Source of the DNA: Acidobacteriaceae bacterium
GTDB lineage: Bacteria > Acidobacteriota > Terriglobia > Terriglobales > Acidobacteriaceae
Direction: 5' to 3'
DNA: 6,146 bases
Assembly: GCA_003164255.1 (NCBI GenBank)
Contig: PLST01000589.1
Location: forward strand, 2,386-8,531
This document shows, piece after piece, positions 1-6,070 of this stretch (the first letter of the stretch is position 1; the number at the start of each line of letters is the position of its first letter). A program made the translations under genes and the position numbers. Below the pieces are notes generated by a model. It was not told the DNA's origin and made no database searches. It worked only from the letters and a program-made list of their open reading frames with translations.

Positions 1-414
1 ATCTCAAACCTGAAATACGCTGCTGAAAAGCTTGGGAAAGAAAACATTACCCTGCTTCTGGAGGCGATCAACACGCGTGATATGCCAGGCTTTCTGGTAT
101 CCACTCAAAAGGATTCACATGCGATTTGCGCTGAAGTTGGCGCGCAGAATTTGAAGATGCAGATGGACATTTATCACATGCAGGTGATGGAAGGCGACTT
201 GGCCACATGCCTCAAGCGCTACGCATCCGAGTGCGGTCACATCCAGATTGCCGGATGTCCTGACCGACACGAGCCAGATACGGGGGAGGTTCGCTACGAA
301 TACCTGTTCAGGCTGCTCGATGAAATCGGCTATGCGGGATGGCTGGGTTGCGAGTATCGCCCGGAGGGCAAAACGAATGAGGGCTTGAGATGGCTGAGCG
401 CCGCGCTACGGTGA
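1..414 (+). CDS. hyi: Hydroxypyruvate isomerase-like TIM-barrel protein, C-terminal part (5' truncated)
   Basis: The reading frame is open from base 1 to a TGA at 412-414, so the gene begins before the window and only its last 137 codons are seen. The protein closely resembles the C-terminal half of E. coli Hyi as I remember it: a strand ending in LLLEAIN (candidate catalytic/metal Glu at bases 61-63), the segment QMDIYHMQ, the signature HIQIAGCPDRHEP, and a final GCEYRP carrying the second conserved Glu (bases 352-354). The family is a xylose-isomerase-like TIM barrel that binds a divalent metal and interconverts hydroxypyruvate and tartronate semialdehyde in the cytoplasm. Close relatives called OtnI isomerise 2-oxo-tetronates, and the two cannot be separated from this fragment. 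The C-terminus ends at the family's usual place. The glycoside hydrolase gene starts 170 bases downstream on the same strand; nothing shows whether they share a transcript. Confidence 0.88.
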   Translation: MSNLKYAAEKLGKENITLLLEAINTRDMPGFLVSTQKDSHAICAEVGAQNLKMQMDIYHMQVMEGDLATCLKRYASECGHIQIAGCPDRHEPDTGEVRYEYLFRLLDEIGYAGWLGCEYRPEGKTNEGLRWLSAALR

Positions 415-470
415 ACGCGCAATCCTGAAGAGAAAGAGCAGACGTTCGATCGTTTGATTGAGGAGGACGC

Positions 471-524
471 TTGAAATTGAATTCAGGCAAAGACCCATTT
501 ACCTGGCAAAGACTTCTCGTTTGA
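471..524 (+). other. Possible 17-codon leader ORF with strong ribosome-binding site
   Basis: A perfect AGGAGG (461-466) sits four bases before a TTG at 471 that opens a 17-codon frame ending at TGA 522-524. The predicted peptide (MKLNSGKDPFTWQRLLV if TTG is read as Met) matches nothing I recognise. It lies in the spacer ahead of the family 39 hydrolase gene. It may be a leader peptide, a gene remnant or chance; the spacing is rather short and the start codon is rare. The rest of the spacer 415-584 shows a small inverted repeat (ATTAG/CTAAT, 524-538) with TCTAAT at 533-538 that resembles a -10 box but lacks a convincing -35. Confidence 0.15.
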
Positions 525-575
525 TTAGCCAATCTAATGCAAACGGAATTGCACCGAGTGAAACCAGCAAAGACC

Positions 576-580
576 AAGGA
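576..580 (+). promoter_or_regulatory. Ribosome-binding site deciding the GH39 start
   Basis: AAGGA at 576-580 lies four bases before ATG 585. This supports ATG 585 over the in-frame ATG at 537, which has no purine-rich site and would put 16 mostly polar residues in front of the signal peptide. Confidence 0.55.
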
Positions 581-584
581 AACC

Positions 585-2270
585 ATGCATAAGTTGGCAG
601 TGATTCTTCTCTGTGCCGCTTCGATTCAAGCGGCGGCACAGGATTCTCCGTCGAATCCCGTCGTATCCATCAAGGTTGACCTCGCGAAGCCGCAAGGCGT
701 GTACACGCCCATCTACAGGTGGTTCGGCTACGACGAATCAAACTACACCACGATGAAGTACGGCAAGGAACTGCTGCGGGAGTTGCACGACCTGAGCCCT
801 GTGCCGGTCTACATCCGCGCGCACCATCTGTTCACGTCGGGGAATGGAGTTCCTGAACTGAAGTGGAGTTCGTCGAACGTGTTCTCACTGGATGCCAATG
901 GCAAACCGGTTTATGACTTCACGATCACGGATCAGACGTTCGACTCGTACAAGAGCGCCGGCGTGCGCCCGATGGTGGAACTCGGTTTTATGCCCAAGGA
1001 TCTCGCGTCAGAGGTTACTGGAATCACAGAGTACCAGCTTCACTATCCGAAGCCGACGATGGGAGGCTCCGTCAATAATCCGCCCAAGGATTACAAGATG
1101 TGGGGCGAGCTTGTGCGCAAGTACACTGGGCATTTGGCCGAGCGCTACGGAAGGCAGGAGGTGAGCACCTGGTACTTTGAAGTGTGGAACGAGCCGGATA
1201 TTCTCTACTGGCACGGGACGCCGGCTGAATATTACAAGCTTTACGATTACGCGGTGGCCGGGGTGAGAGCGGCGTTGCCGGGTGCGATTGTGGGTGGACC
1301 CGCGAGCACAGGGCCGGCAAACGAGAAGGCTTCAAAGTTCCTGGATGGCTTTCTGAAGCATTGCCTGAACGACAAGAGCGCGGCTGACGGCAAGCCGATC
1401 CCACTGAACTTCATCTCATTCCATCCCAAAGGTTCGCCGAAGCTTGTTGATGGACACGTGCGGATGGGAATCTCAAGCGAACTGAAGTCGACTGAGAATG
1501 GTTTTCAGATTGTTGCGAAGTATCCGCAACTGCGGCGCGTGCCGATCATCCTGAGCGAGGCCGATCCCGAAGGCTGCGCCGGATGTTCAATGAAAGTAAA
1601 TCCGGCTAACGCGTATCGCAACGGCCCGCTTTATCCGACCTATACCGCGGTGGCGATGAAGGCGATGTTCGACCTGCAGGATGCATCGAAGGTGAATCTG
1701 CTGGCCATGGTTTCATGGTCGTTTGAGTTTGAAGGAAAAGATTATTTTGAAGGCTTTCGCACGCTGGCAACGAATGGAGTGGACAAGCCGGTGTTGAACG
1801 TGTTCCGCATGGCAGGCATGATGGGAGGCGAGCGCGTGGCGACCAGCAGTTCAGGGCAGGTTCCTTTGGCGGAGATTGTGAGCGATGGCGTGCGGCAGGG
1901 ACCGGATATTGACGCCTTTGCTACAAAGGCCGAACACGAAGCGGCAGTCATGCTTTGGAATTATCACGATGACGATGTGGCTGCGCCAGACGCGGACGTT
2001 GAGGTGACGATTACGGACATACCGGTGGGCGTGAAGAAGGTTCTGCTGGAGCACTACCGGATCGATGATACGCACAGCAATGCGTATACGGTGTGGAAGG
2101 CGATGGGTTCACCGCAATCGCCGACGCCGGAACAGTACGCGCAGCTCAAGGCCGCGGGGCAATTGGAACTGCTGACTTCTCCGGAGTGGCTCGACGTAAG
2201 CAATGGAAAGGTGACGATTGGAACGAGCCTTCCACGGCAGGCCACGTCGCTGATGCATTTGAAGTGGTGA
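585..2270 (+). CDS. Secreted glycoside hydrolase family 39 (beta-xylosidase-like)
   Basis: The product is 561 residues. ATG 585 is chosen because it has a ribosome-binding site and immediately begins a signal peptide (MHK, hydrophobic LAVILLCAASI, likely cut after AAA at residue 18). Export to periplasm or outside is therefore expected. The body looks like a GH39 clan-A TIM barrel: FEVWNEPD around residue 200 gives the general acid/base Glu203, and IILSEADPEG gives the probable nucleophile Glu325. The gap of about 120 residues fits characterised GH39 xylosidases (160 and 277 in the Thermoanaerobacterium enzyme, as I recall). After the barrel, residues from about 440 form a beta-rich C-terminal domain. 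GH39 enzymes are retaining beta-xylosidases or alpha-L-iduronidases, and more diverse specificities are known, so the substrate is not fixed. A CxxC (Cys331, Cys334) directly follows the nucleophile. The isomerase fragment upstream hints at sugar metabolism but does not show a shared pathway. Confidence 0.85.
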   Translation: MHKLAVILLCAASIQAAAQDSPSNPVVSIKVDLAKPQGVYTPIYRWFGYDESNYTTMKYGKELLRELHDLSPVPVYIRAHHLFTSGNGVPELKWSSSNVFSLDANGKPVYDFTITDQTFDSYKSAGVRPMVELGFMPKDLASEVTGITEYQLHYPKPTMGGSVNNPPKDYKMWGELVRKYTGHLAERYGRQEVSTWYFEVWNEPDILYWHGTPAEYYKLYDYAVAGVRAALPGAIVGGPASTGPANEKASKFLDGFLKHCLNDKSAADGKPIPLNFISFHPKGSPKLVDGHVRMGISSELKSTENGFQIVAKYPQLRRVPIILSEADPEGCAGCSMKVNPANAYRNGPLYPTYTAVAMKAMFDLQDASKVNLLAMVSWSFEFEGKDYFEGFRTLATNGVDKPVLNVFRMAGMMGGERVATSSSGQVPLAEIVSDGVRQGPDIDAFATKAEHEAAVMLWNYHDDDVAAPDADVEVTITDIPVGVKKVLLEHYRIDDTHSNAYTVWKAMGSPQSPTPEQYAQLKAAGQLELLTSPEWLDVSNGKVTIGTSLPRQATSLMHLKW

Positions 2271-2355
2271 TTGGACGGCGAGGATGCGCTGGAGGTTGCA
2301 ACGGTGGAATGGAACTATAGACATGGTTGCATCGATGCGGACCTTCCAGCATAGA

Positions 2356-2369
2356 GCCTCCCTGGAGGC
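2356..2369. repeat. Short GC-rich palindrome
   Basis: GCCTCC (2356-2361) and GGAGGC (2364-2369) form a six-base stem with a two-base loop, 86 bases after the GH39 stop. There is no T-run after it, so it is a poor intrinsic terminator. It may be the outermost unit of the palindrome cluster that follows. Confidence 0.4.
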
Positions 2370-2416
2370 GAAGTGGGCTTTGGAAGAAGCCACGTTCGGT
2401 GGTACGAAAATAGCAG

Positions 2417-2428
2417 GGGCTAAAGCCC
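2417..2428. repeat. REP-like palindrome 1 (GGGCT-AA-AGCCC)
   Basis: Five-base arms GGGCT/AGCCC enclose AA. It shares the CT-RA-AG core with the two palindromes that follow. I recall sequences of this type as abundant intergenic repeats in acidobacterial genomes, which is the main taxonomic hint in the window. Confidence 0.6.
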
Positions 2429-2451
2429 GAGGTTGATTTTGCGGCTCTTGT

Positions 2452-2471
2452 GGCACGACTAAAGTCGTGCC
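2452..2471. repeat. REP-like palindrome 2 (9-bp arms)
   Basis: GGCACGACT (2452-2460) and AGTCGTGCC (2463-2471) pair perfectly around AA. It is the longest of the three related palindromes and would fold into a stable hairpin on either strand. Confidence 0.65.
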
Positions 2472-2542
2472 CTGATACAAACCATTTCGCCGATGGAGTT
2501 TTTCCGCAGCCTGTAAGTTTTTTCGTTTTGCGACCATCATGG

Positions 2543-2558
2543 CACGGCTGAAGCCGTG
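2543..2558. repeat. REP-like palindrome 3 (CACGGCT-GA-AGCCGTG)
   Basis: Seven-base arms enclose GA. The left flank GG and first arm bases match palindrome 2 (GGCACG), so 2 and 3 look like diverged members of one family. Between them, 2500-2515 holds TTTTTCCGCAGCCTGT, which I associate with the same composite acidobacterial repeats. Confidence 0.6.
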
Positions 2559-2597
2559 GTCTTTCAAAACCCGATTTATGCAACCAGTAGTACAGCG

Positions 2598-2644
2598 AAA
2601 AAACAAAATGTCCGATGCTGGCGTCAGCATCGGACATTTTGTTT
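2598..2644 (-). terminator. Intrinsic terminator of the hydrogenase operon, possibly bidirectional
   Basis: Bases 2601-2620 and 2625-2644 are perfect 20-base inverted arms around GCGT. Read on the minus strand, a GC-richer inner stem (TGTCCGATGCTG and partner) is flanked by A-rich sequence upstream and by TTTTGTTTTTT downstream, the complement of the A6 run at 2598-2603. It begins 22 bases after the large-subunit stop codon. On the plus strand the T-rich side (ATTTTGTTT) is weaker but could stop the GH39 transcript too. Confidence 0.8.
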
Positions 2645-2666
2645 GTGGAGAGATGGAAGGGACCGG

Positions 2667-3749
2667 TTAACGGTCGGTGCAGGAGTAGCAAGGATCGATT
2701 GAGGCCTGGATGAGCGGCGTGTCTGCGAGACGCGCGCCCATGACCATCCAGCGGACAGCCGGCATATTTGCAAAGGTGGGCGTACGCACATGGACGCGGC
2801 TGGGATTACGCGAGTTCTCCTTCCAGGAGACGCTGTAGATGACCTCGCCACGCGGTGCTTCAACGCGGCTGGTCGCGGTGCCGGTGATGAACTTGAACTT
2901 TTCTTCTCCGGTGTTGATTTCTCCGGGCGGGAGTTTGGTGAGCGCCTGGCGAAGAATGCGGCAGCTCTCGATGATTTCAAGCGCGCGGACAAAAAGACGG
3001 GCACGAACATCGCCGGCTTTTTCAACGGGCACGTTGAAGTCCATTTCAGCGTATGCGGCGTAGGGAGCTGCTTTGCGCAAGTCCTGGCCGAGGCCTGAGG
3101 CTCTGGCCGTGGGACCGACCACTCCGCAGTTGATGGCTTTTTCTTCAGTGAGCACACCGATGTTTGCGCAGCGCGAGCGGGCAGTGGAACTGGTGGTGAA
3201 GATGGGGATGACGGTTCGCATCATCTCGCCCTCGAGCTGCTCAATCATGGCGAGTATTGCGGCGGGATCTTCGATATCGCGATTGACGCCGCCGATGCGG
3301 TTCATGGAGTAGTTGACGCGGTTGCCGGAGATGGCGGCGAGGACGTCCATGATTTTTTCGCGAATCTCAAAGCAGGTCATGAACATGGTTTTGAATCCCA
3401 TGAGCTTTGAGGCGATGCCGGCCCAGAGGACATGGGAGTGCAGGCGCTCAAGCTCGGCCATGATGACGCGAATGTACTGGGCGCGCGGGGGAGGGACTTG
3501 ACCGGTGAGGCCTTCCATGGCCTGGCAAAGGGTGAGGGTGTGAATGTTTGAGCAGATGCCGCAGACGCGCTCCATGAGGGCGATGACCTGGATGTAGTTG
3601 CGAGTCTCGGCGAGGTGCTCGATGCCACGGAAGTTGAAACCGATATGCAGCTTGGCGTCGATGACAGTTTCGCCTTCGCAGATCATGTCGAGCTTGTAAG
3701 GTTCTTCGAGGGCCGGATGGTAGGGGCCCATGGGGATTTTGTAGCTCAT
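2667..3749 (-). CDS. Group 4 energy-converting [NiFe] hydrogenase, large (catalytic) subunit
   Basis: The 360-residue protein matches the NuoD/HycE/EchE/CooH family and binds the Ni-Fe site where H2 is made or split, on the cytoplasmic arm of a membrane complex. It begins IPMGPYHPALEEP, typical of the family. The first ligand motif is RVCGICSNIH (Cys63, Cys66); the second is DPCYSC (Cys354, Cys357). All four nickel-binding cysteines are therefore present, which separates it from complex I NuoD. The segment VGPTARASG is also characteristic. The protein ends DPCYSCTDR-stop, so it has no C-terminal extension to be removed by a maturation protease, as recalled for CooH and Ech-type enzymes. AGGAAGAGG (3757-3765) is a good ribosome-binding site, and ATG overlaps the NuoC-like stop by four bases. 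It is the last gene of the operon, followed by a terminator. The exact group 4 subgroup cannot be fixed by eye. Confidence 0.93.
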   Translation of the reverse strand: MSYKIPMGPYHPALEEPYKLDMICEGETVIDAKLHIGFNFRGIEHLAETRNYIQVIALMERVCGICSNIHTLTLCQAMEGLTGQVPPPRAQYIRVIMAELERLHSHVLWAGIASKLMGFKTMFMTCFEIREKIMDVLAAISGNRVNYSMNRIGGVNRDIEDPAAILAMIEQLEGEMMRTVIPIFTTSSTARSRCANIGVLTEEKAINCGVVGPTARASGLGQDLRKAAPYAAYAEMDFNVPVEKAGDVRARLFVRALEIIESCRILRQALTKLPPGEINTGEEKFKFITGTATSRVEAPRGEVIYSVSWKENSRNPSRVHVRTPTFANMPAVRWMVMGARLADTPLIQASIDPCYSCTDR

Positions 3750-4216
3750 TTTTTGACCTCTTCCTGACCCGGCGCGCCAGTTTCGGGCTTGCAGATATTG
3801 GCGATTTCACGGAGGTTGACGCCGAGCGCGTCGCCCTCGCGCAGCAACAACGGTTCGTACACGCGGCCAGTGAATTCGATGGCGTACTCTTCGTGAATCT
3901 CGCGTTCGATCCAGTCGACTGCTTCGGTGAGATCGAAGATGCTTTCTATCGTTGGGGTTTGGCCGGGCTCCGATTTCAGCAGAAAGGGAAAGCCAAGGAG
4001 CAGGCCGCTGAGATCCCAGTGATATTCCAGGCGGATGCCTTCGTCTTTCGGCAACTGATAGGCGGTGATGGTGATAAAGCGGGCGTGGCAGGCGATCATC
4101 TCCATGCAGAGCTCACGCACAGTCAAGGGGCCGGGGTCGAGCCAGTGGACGCCGCCTTTTTCAACCCAGGGTTCGGCGCATCCGAGTTTTTGTTTTAGAG
4201 CCTCGAGAAGAATCAT
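3746..4216 (-). CDS. NuoC-like (30 kDa) subunit of group 4 hydrogenase
   Basis: This 156-residue protein belongs to the complex I 30 kDa family (NuoC, EchD, CooU). The core signature is at about 91-118, ESIFDLTEAVDWIEREIHEE followed by YAIEFTGR, equivalent to the 'WxEREvxDxfGixFxGH' stretch of NuoC, then EPLLLREGD. RLEYHWDL (62-69) is the usual central beta strand region. It has no metal ligands; in the complex it packs against the large subunit. Here it is separate from the large subunit, unlike HycE/HyfG of E. coli where the two are fused. GGAGG (4223-4227) is a strong ribosome-binding site six bases before ATG. It overlaps both neighbours by four bases. Confidence 0.88.
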   Translation of the reverse strand: MILLEALKQKLGCAEPWVEKGGVHWLDPGPLTVRELCMEMIACHARFITITAYQLPKDEGIRLEYHWDLSGLLLGFPFLLKSEPGQTPTIESIFDLTEAVDWIEREIHEEYAIEFTGRVYEPLLLREGDALGVNLREIANICKPETGAPGQEEVKK

Positions 4217-4668
4217 TGTGTGCCTCCAGTCGCGGCGTTGGGAGCAGGGGCGCCAACGGCAGGTGATGCATCCGGTTTTACGGCGGGCTTGACGGTTGTC
4301 TTGCGCTTTACGGTGTAGGCGTTTTTCAGCTCGCCGATGTGGAGATAGATGGGTGGGGGCGCCGACTCCTGGCTGAGTGCGTGCTCGGCGTGTCCTTCCT
4401 TGAGCGCATGCTCTGCGCAGCCTTCAACGCAGCGGCCGCAGAAGGTGCATTGGCCGGGATCGTAGCTCCACGTAAATTCACCTTTGCCGGCTTTGAACTC
4501 GATGGCGCGCGCCGTGCAACGGAATTTGCAGATGGCGCATCCGGAGCAGAGTGCGGGGTCGAATTGGACCAGGCCGCGATAGCCCTTGCTTACGGTTGGT
4601 CGCGCAGGGAAGAGCGTGGTGCGGTTGCCGCCCCAGAGATTCTTCCACAGCATAGAGAGAATGTTCAT
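4213..4668 (-). CDS. Two-[4Fe-4S] ferredoxin subunit of group 4 hydrogenase (NuoI/HycF/CooX-like)
   Basis: The 151-residue product carries two cysteine sets, CSGCAICKFRC (41, 44, 47, 51) and CTFCGRCVEGC (74, 77, 80, 84), each the CxxCxxCxxxC pattern for a [4Fe-4S] cluster. It would pass electrons between an external donor and the cluster of the small subunit. The N-terminus (NILSMLWKNLWGGNRTTLFP) is the amphipathic segment that anchors NuoI-type subunits on the membrane arm. The residue after the fourth cysteine of each set is Thr and Ala rather than the common Pro. After about residue 110 follows a low-complexity Lys/Pro/Ala tail. AEHAL occurs twice (85-89 and 95-99). The ribosome-binding site is a modest GAGG. 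Gene overlaps of four bases on both sides tie it to the hydrogenase operon. Confidence 0.88.
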   Translation of the reverse strand: MNILSMLWKNLWGGNRTTLFPARPTVSKGYRGLVQFDPALCSGCAICKFRCTARAIEFKAGKGEFTWSYDPGQCTFCGRCVEGCAEHALKEGHAEHALSQESAPPPIYLHIGELKNAYTVKRKTTVKPAVKPDASPAVGAPAPNAATGGTQ

Positions 4669-5579
4669 GATCTAAGCCTCATGAAGAGCGCGGACGAGAC
4701 GGCGAGTACCGCGAAGATAAGGGTGCATTGCCAATAGAAACGGACAGTGGTATCGATGGCCAGCCTTGCGGTGGCGGAGGCAAGCGTTGAGAGTGCCAGG
4801 ACGATGGCAAACATGAGGCCGACGAAGACCAGAGCAGCCAGCCACCAGATTGTGATGTAGGGGGCGGCCAGGGTTGCTACCAGTCCAGTGGCTGCCACCC
4901 ATTCGAGGCCGTGAGAAAGCTCCCACATGGCCAGCTCGGGTCCGGCGTATTCAACCATGGGGCCGGAGTAGATCTCCTGCTCGGCATTGGGCAGCGAGAA
5001 AGGATTCAAGTGCAGCTTGGCAGGCAGGCAAACCAGCAGGGCGAGCACGCCGAGCCAGCGCATGGGTGAGGCCGGCAGGGCGGCGAGCGATTCGAGCCGG
5101 AAAGTATGCTGCGAGGCGGCGATAGAAACGATGGCGAGAAGGAAGACAACATTGTAGGCAACGCTGAGGACGGCTTCACGCGCTGAGCCGATTTCGCCAA
5201 AGATGGAGCGCGATGAGAATCCCGCGGCGATGATGCACATGGAGGGAAGCTCAAGGAGGGCGAGCAGCAGAATGAGGTCGCCTTCAAAGCCGCCAGAGGA
5301 GGGAAGTACCGGCAGCAGGCCGACGGCTCCCGCCGCGGCTGAGACGGCAATGAGCGGCCAGGCGCGCATGAGCAGGCCGCCTACACCGCTGCGCGGAGGC
5401 GTGGATTTGCCGAGCAGCTTTATGAAGTCAAAGAACGGTTGCATGAAGGGCGGGCCGACGCGGCCTTGCATCAAGGCGACGGCTTTGCGCTCGACCCAGA
5501 GAAAGAACCAGGCTGCGGGTACGGCGAACAGGAGTCCCGGGAAGATGAGCAGGCGCGCTAGCGCGGTGGTCAGATTCAT
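4665..5579 (-). CDS. NuoH/HycD/EchB-like membrane subunit of group 4 hydrogenase
   Basis: The 304-residue protein has about eight hydrophobic segments (roughly 7-28, 70-92, 101-121, 136-156, 173-190, 226-243, 245-268, 283-300), as expected for the membrane subunit that docks the hydrogenase module. Family motifs are clear: WVERKAVALMQGRVGPPFMQP (29-48 and on) with Asp51 and Lys54, REAVL after the third helix, and an acidic loop near 199-220 containing EQEIYSGPMVEYAGPELA with Glu200, 202, 210, 215 and 220. In this family those acids lie along the path coupling redox to ion movement. GGAGGT six bases before ATG is a strong ribosome-binding site. Start and stop both overlap the neighbours by four bases. 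Confidence 0.92.
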   Translation of the reverse strand: MNLTTALARLLIFPGLLFAVPAAWFFLWVERKAVALMQGRVGPPFMQPFFDFIKLLGKSTPPRSGVGGLLMRAWPLIAVSAAAGAVGLLPVLPSSGGFEGDLILLLALLELPSMCIIAAGFSSRSIFGEIGSAREAVLSVAYNVVFLLAIVSIAASQHTFRLESLAALPASPMRWLGVLALLVCLPAKLHLNPFSLPNAEQEIYSGPMVEYAGPELAMWELSHGLEWVAATGLVATLAAPYITIWWLAALVFVGLMFAIVLALSTLASATARLAIDTTVRFYWQCTLIFAVLAVSSALFMRLRS

Positions 5580-6070
5580 GGCTGCACCTCCGCGGGGGTT
5601 TCGGCGATCACGATTTCAGTGGCGGGCGGGTTATTGCCGCGCGCGGCCAGAATCTCAGCAGCCTTGGCGACGCCCTGGATGATGGCGTCAGGACGGGGAG
5701 GGCAACCGGGGACAAAGACGTCGACGGGAATGTGCTTGTTGAGTGGGCCGTCGAGGGTGCGGCTGTCGATGAAGACGTTGGTTGTGGCCGGGCAGGAGCC
5801 AATGGCGACAACCGCCTTGGGGCCGAGGACCTGATCGTAGACGGTGTGAATGGCTTTGACGGCGTTGTGGGTGACGGGTCCAGTGATGCAGAGGATGTCA
5901 GCGTGGCGGGGACTGCCTTCAAGCCGTACGCCCAGCTGCTCGGCGTCATAGCGGGGGGTGAGGCTGGCCACCAACTCGATGTCGCAACCATTGCAGCTGC
6001 CTGAGTTCATATGGAAGAGCCAGGGGCTGTGGCGGCGCGAGTAGCACATCAATTTGTTCCAGAGGTTCAT
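5576..6070 (-). CDS. Group 4 [NiFe] hydrogenase small subunit (NuoB/HycG/EchC-like)
   Basis: ATG 6070 gives 164 residues. An in-frame ATG at 6109 would add 13 residues but overlaps the upstream membrane gene's coding sequence, whereas 6070 makes the same four-base ATGA overlap as every other junction and has GGGGGA just upstream. The protein carries the ligands of the proximal [4Fe-4S] cluster: Cys26 and Cys29 in SGSCNGCDIE, Cys93 in GSCPATTN, and Cys123 in PGCPPRPDAI. CxxC at the first position is the hydrogenase form; complex I NuoB has adjacent cysteines. It has no signal peptide and no extra C-terminal cluster domain, as usual for cytoplasm-facing group 4 enzymes. It takes electrons from the ferredoxin subunit to the Ni-Fe site of the large subunit. 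Confidence 0.92.
   Translation of the reverse strand: MNLWNKLMCYSRRHSPWLFHMNSGSCNGCDIELVASLTPRYDAEQLGVRLEGSPRHADILCITGPVTHNAVKAIHTVYDQVLGPKAVVAIGSCPATTNVFIDSRTLDGPLNKHIPVDVFVPGCPPRPDAIIQGVAKAAEILAARGNNPPATEIVIAETPAEVQP

Larger units (their letters stand above)
2271..2666. other. Convergent intergenic spacer without a supported gene
   Basis: This 396-base spacer separates the stop codons of the GH39 gene (+) and the hydrogenase large subunit gene (-). Several long open frames cross it on the minus strand, but they run through the palindromes and into the GH39 gene, lack family resemblance, and are judged non-coding. The content is one short GC palindrome, three REP-like palindromes and a terminator hairpin, each listed separately. 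Confidence 0.7.

Noticed and set aside
415..474. In-frame continuation after the isomerase TGA (19 sense codons reading TRNPEEKEQTFDRLIEEDA) as readthrough or a recoded stop
   Set aside because: The isomerase already ends where the E. coli family member ends, and no structure supporting recoding is visible; the continuation is short and includes the AGGAGG site.
533..538. TCTAAT as the -10 element of a GH39 promoter
   Set aside because: No -35-like hexamer occurs at 15-19 bases upstream, so a promoter call is not supported.
537..584. Upstream ATG at 537 as the GH39 start
   Set aside because: It lacks a ribosome-binding site and would put a polar, charged stretch before the signal peptide; ATG 585 is preceded by AAGGA.
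2109..2691. Two minus-strand open frames of about 175-180 codons across the spacer
   Set aside because: They run through the palindromic repeats, the terminator and the end of the GH39 gene, have no ribosome-binding site or recognisable domain, and composition does not look like protein.
2790..5834. Plus-strand open frames opposite the hydrogenase genes
   Set aside because: They are antisense shadows in a GC-rich region; the minus-strand proteins carry family motifs throughout and fill the region end to end.
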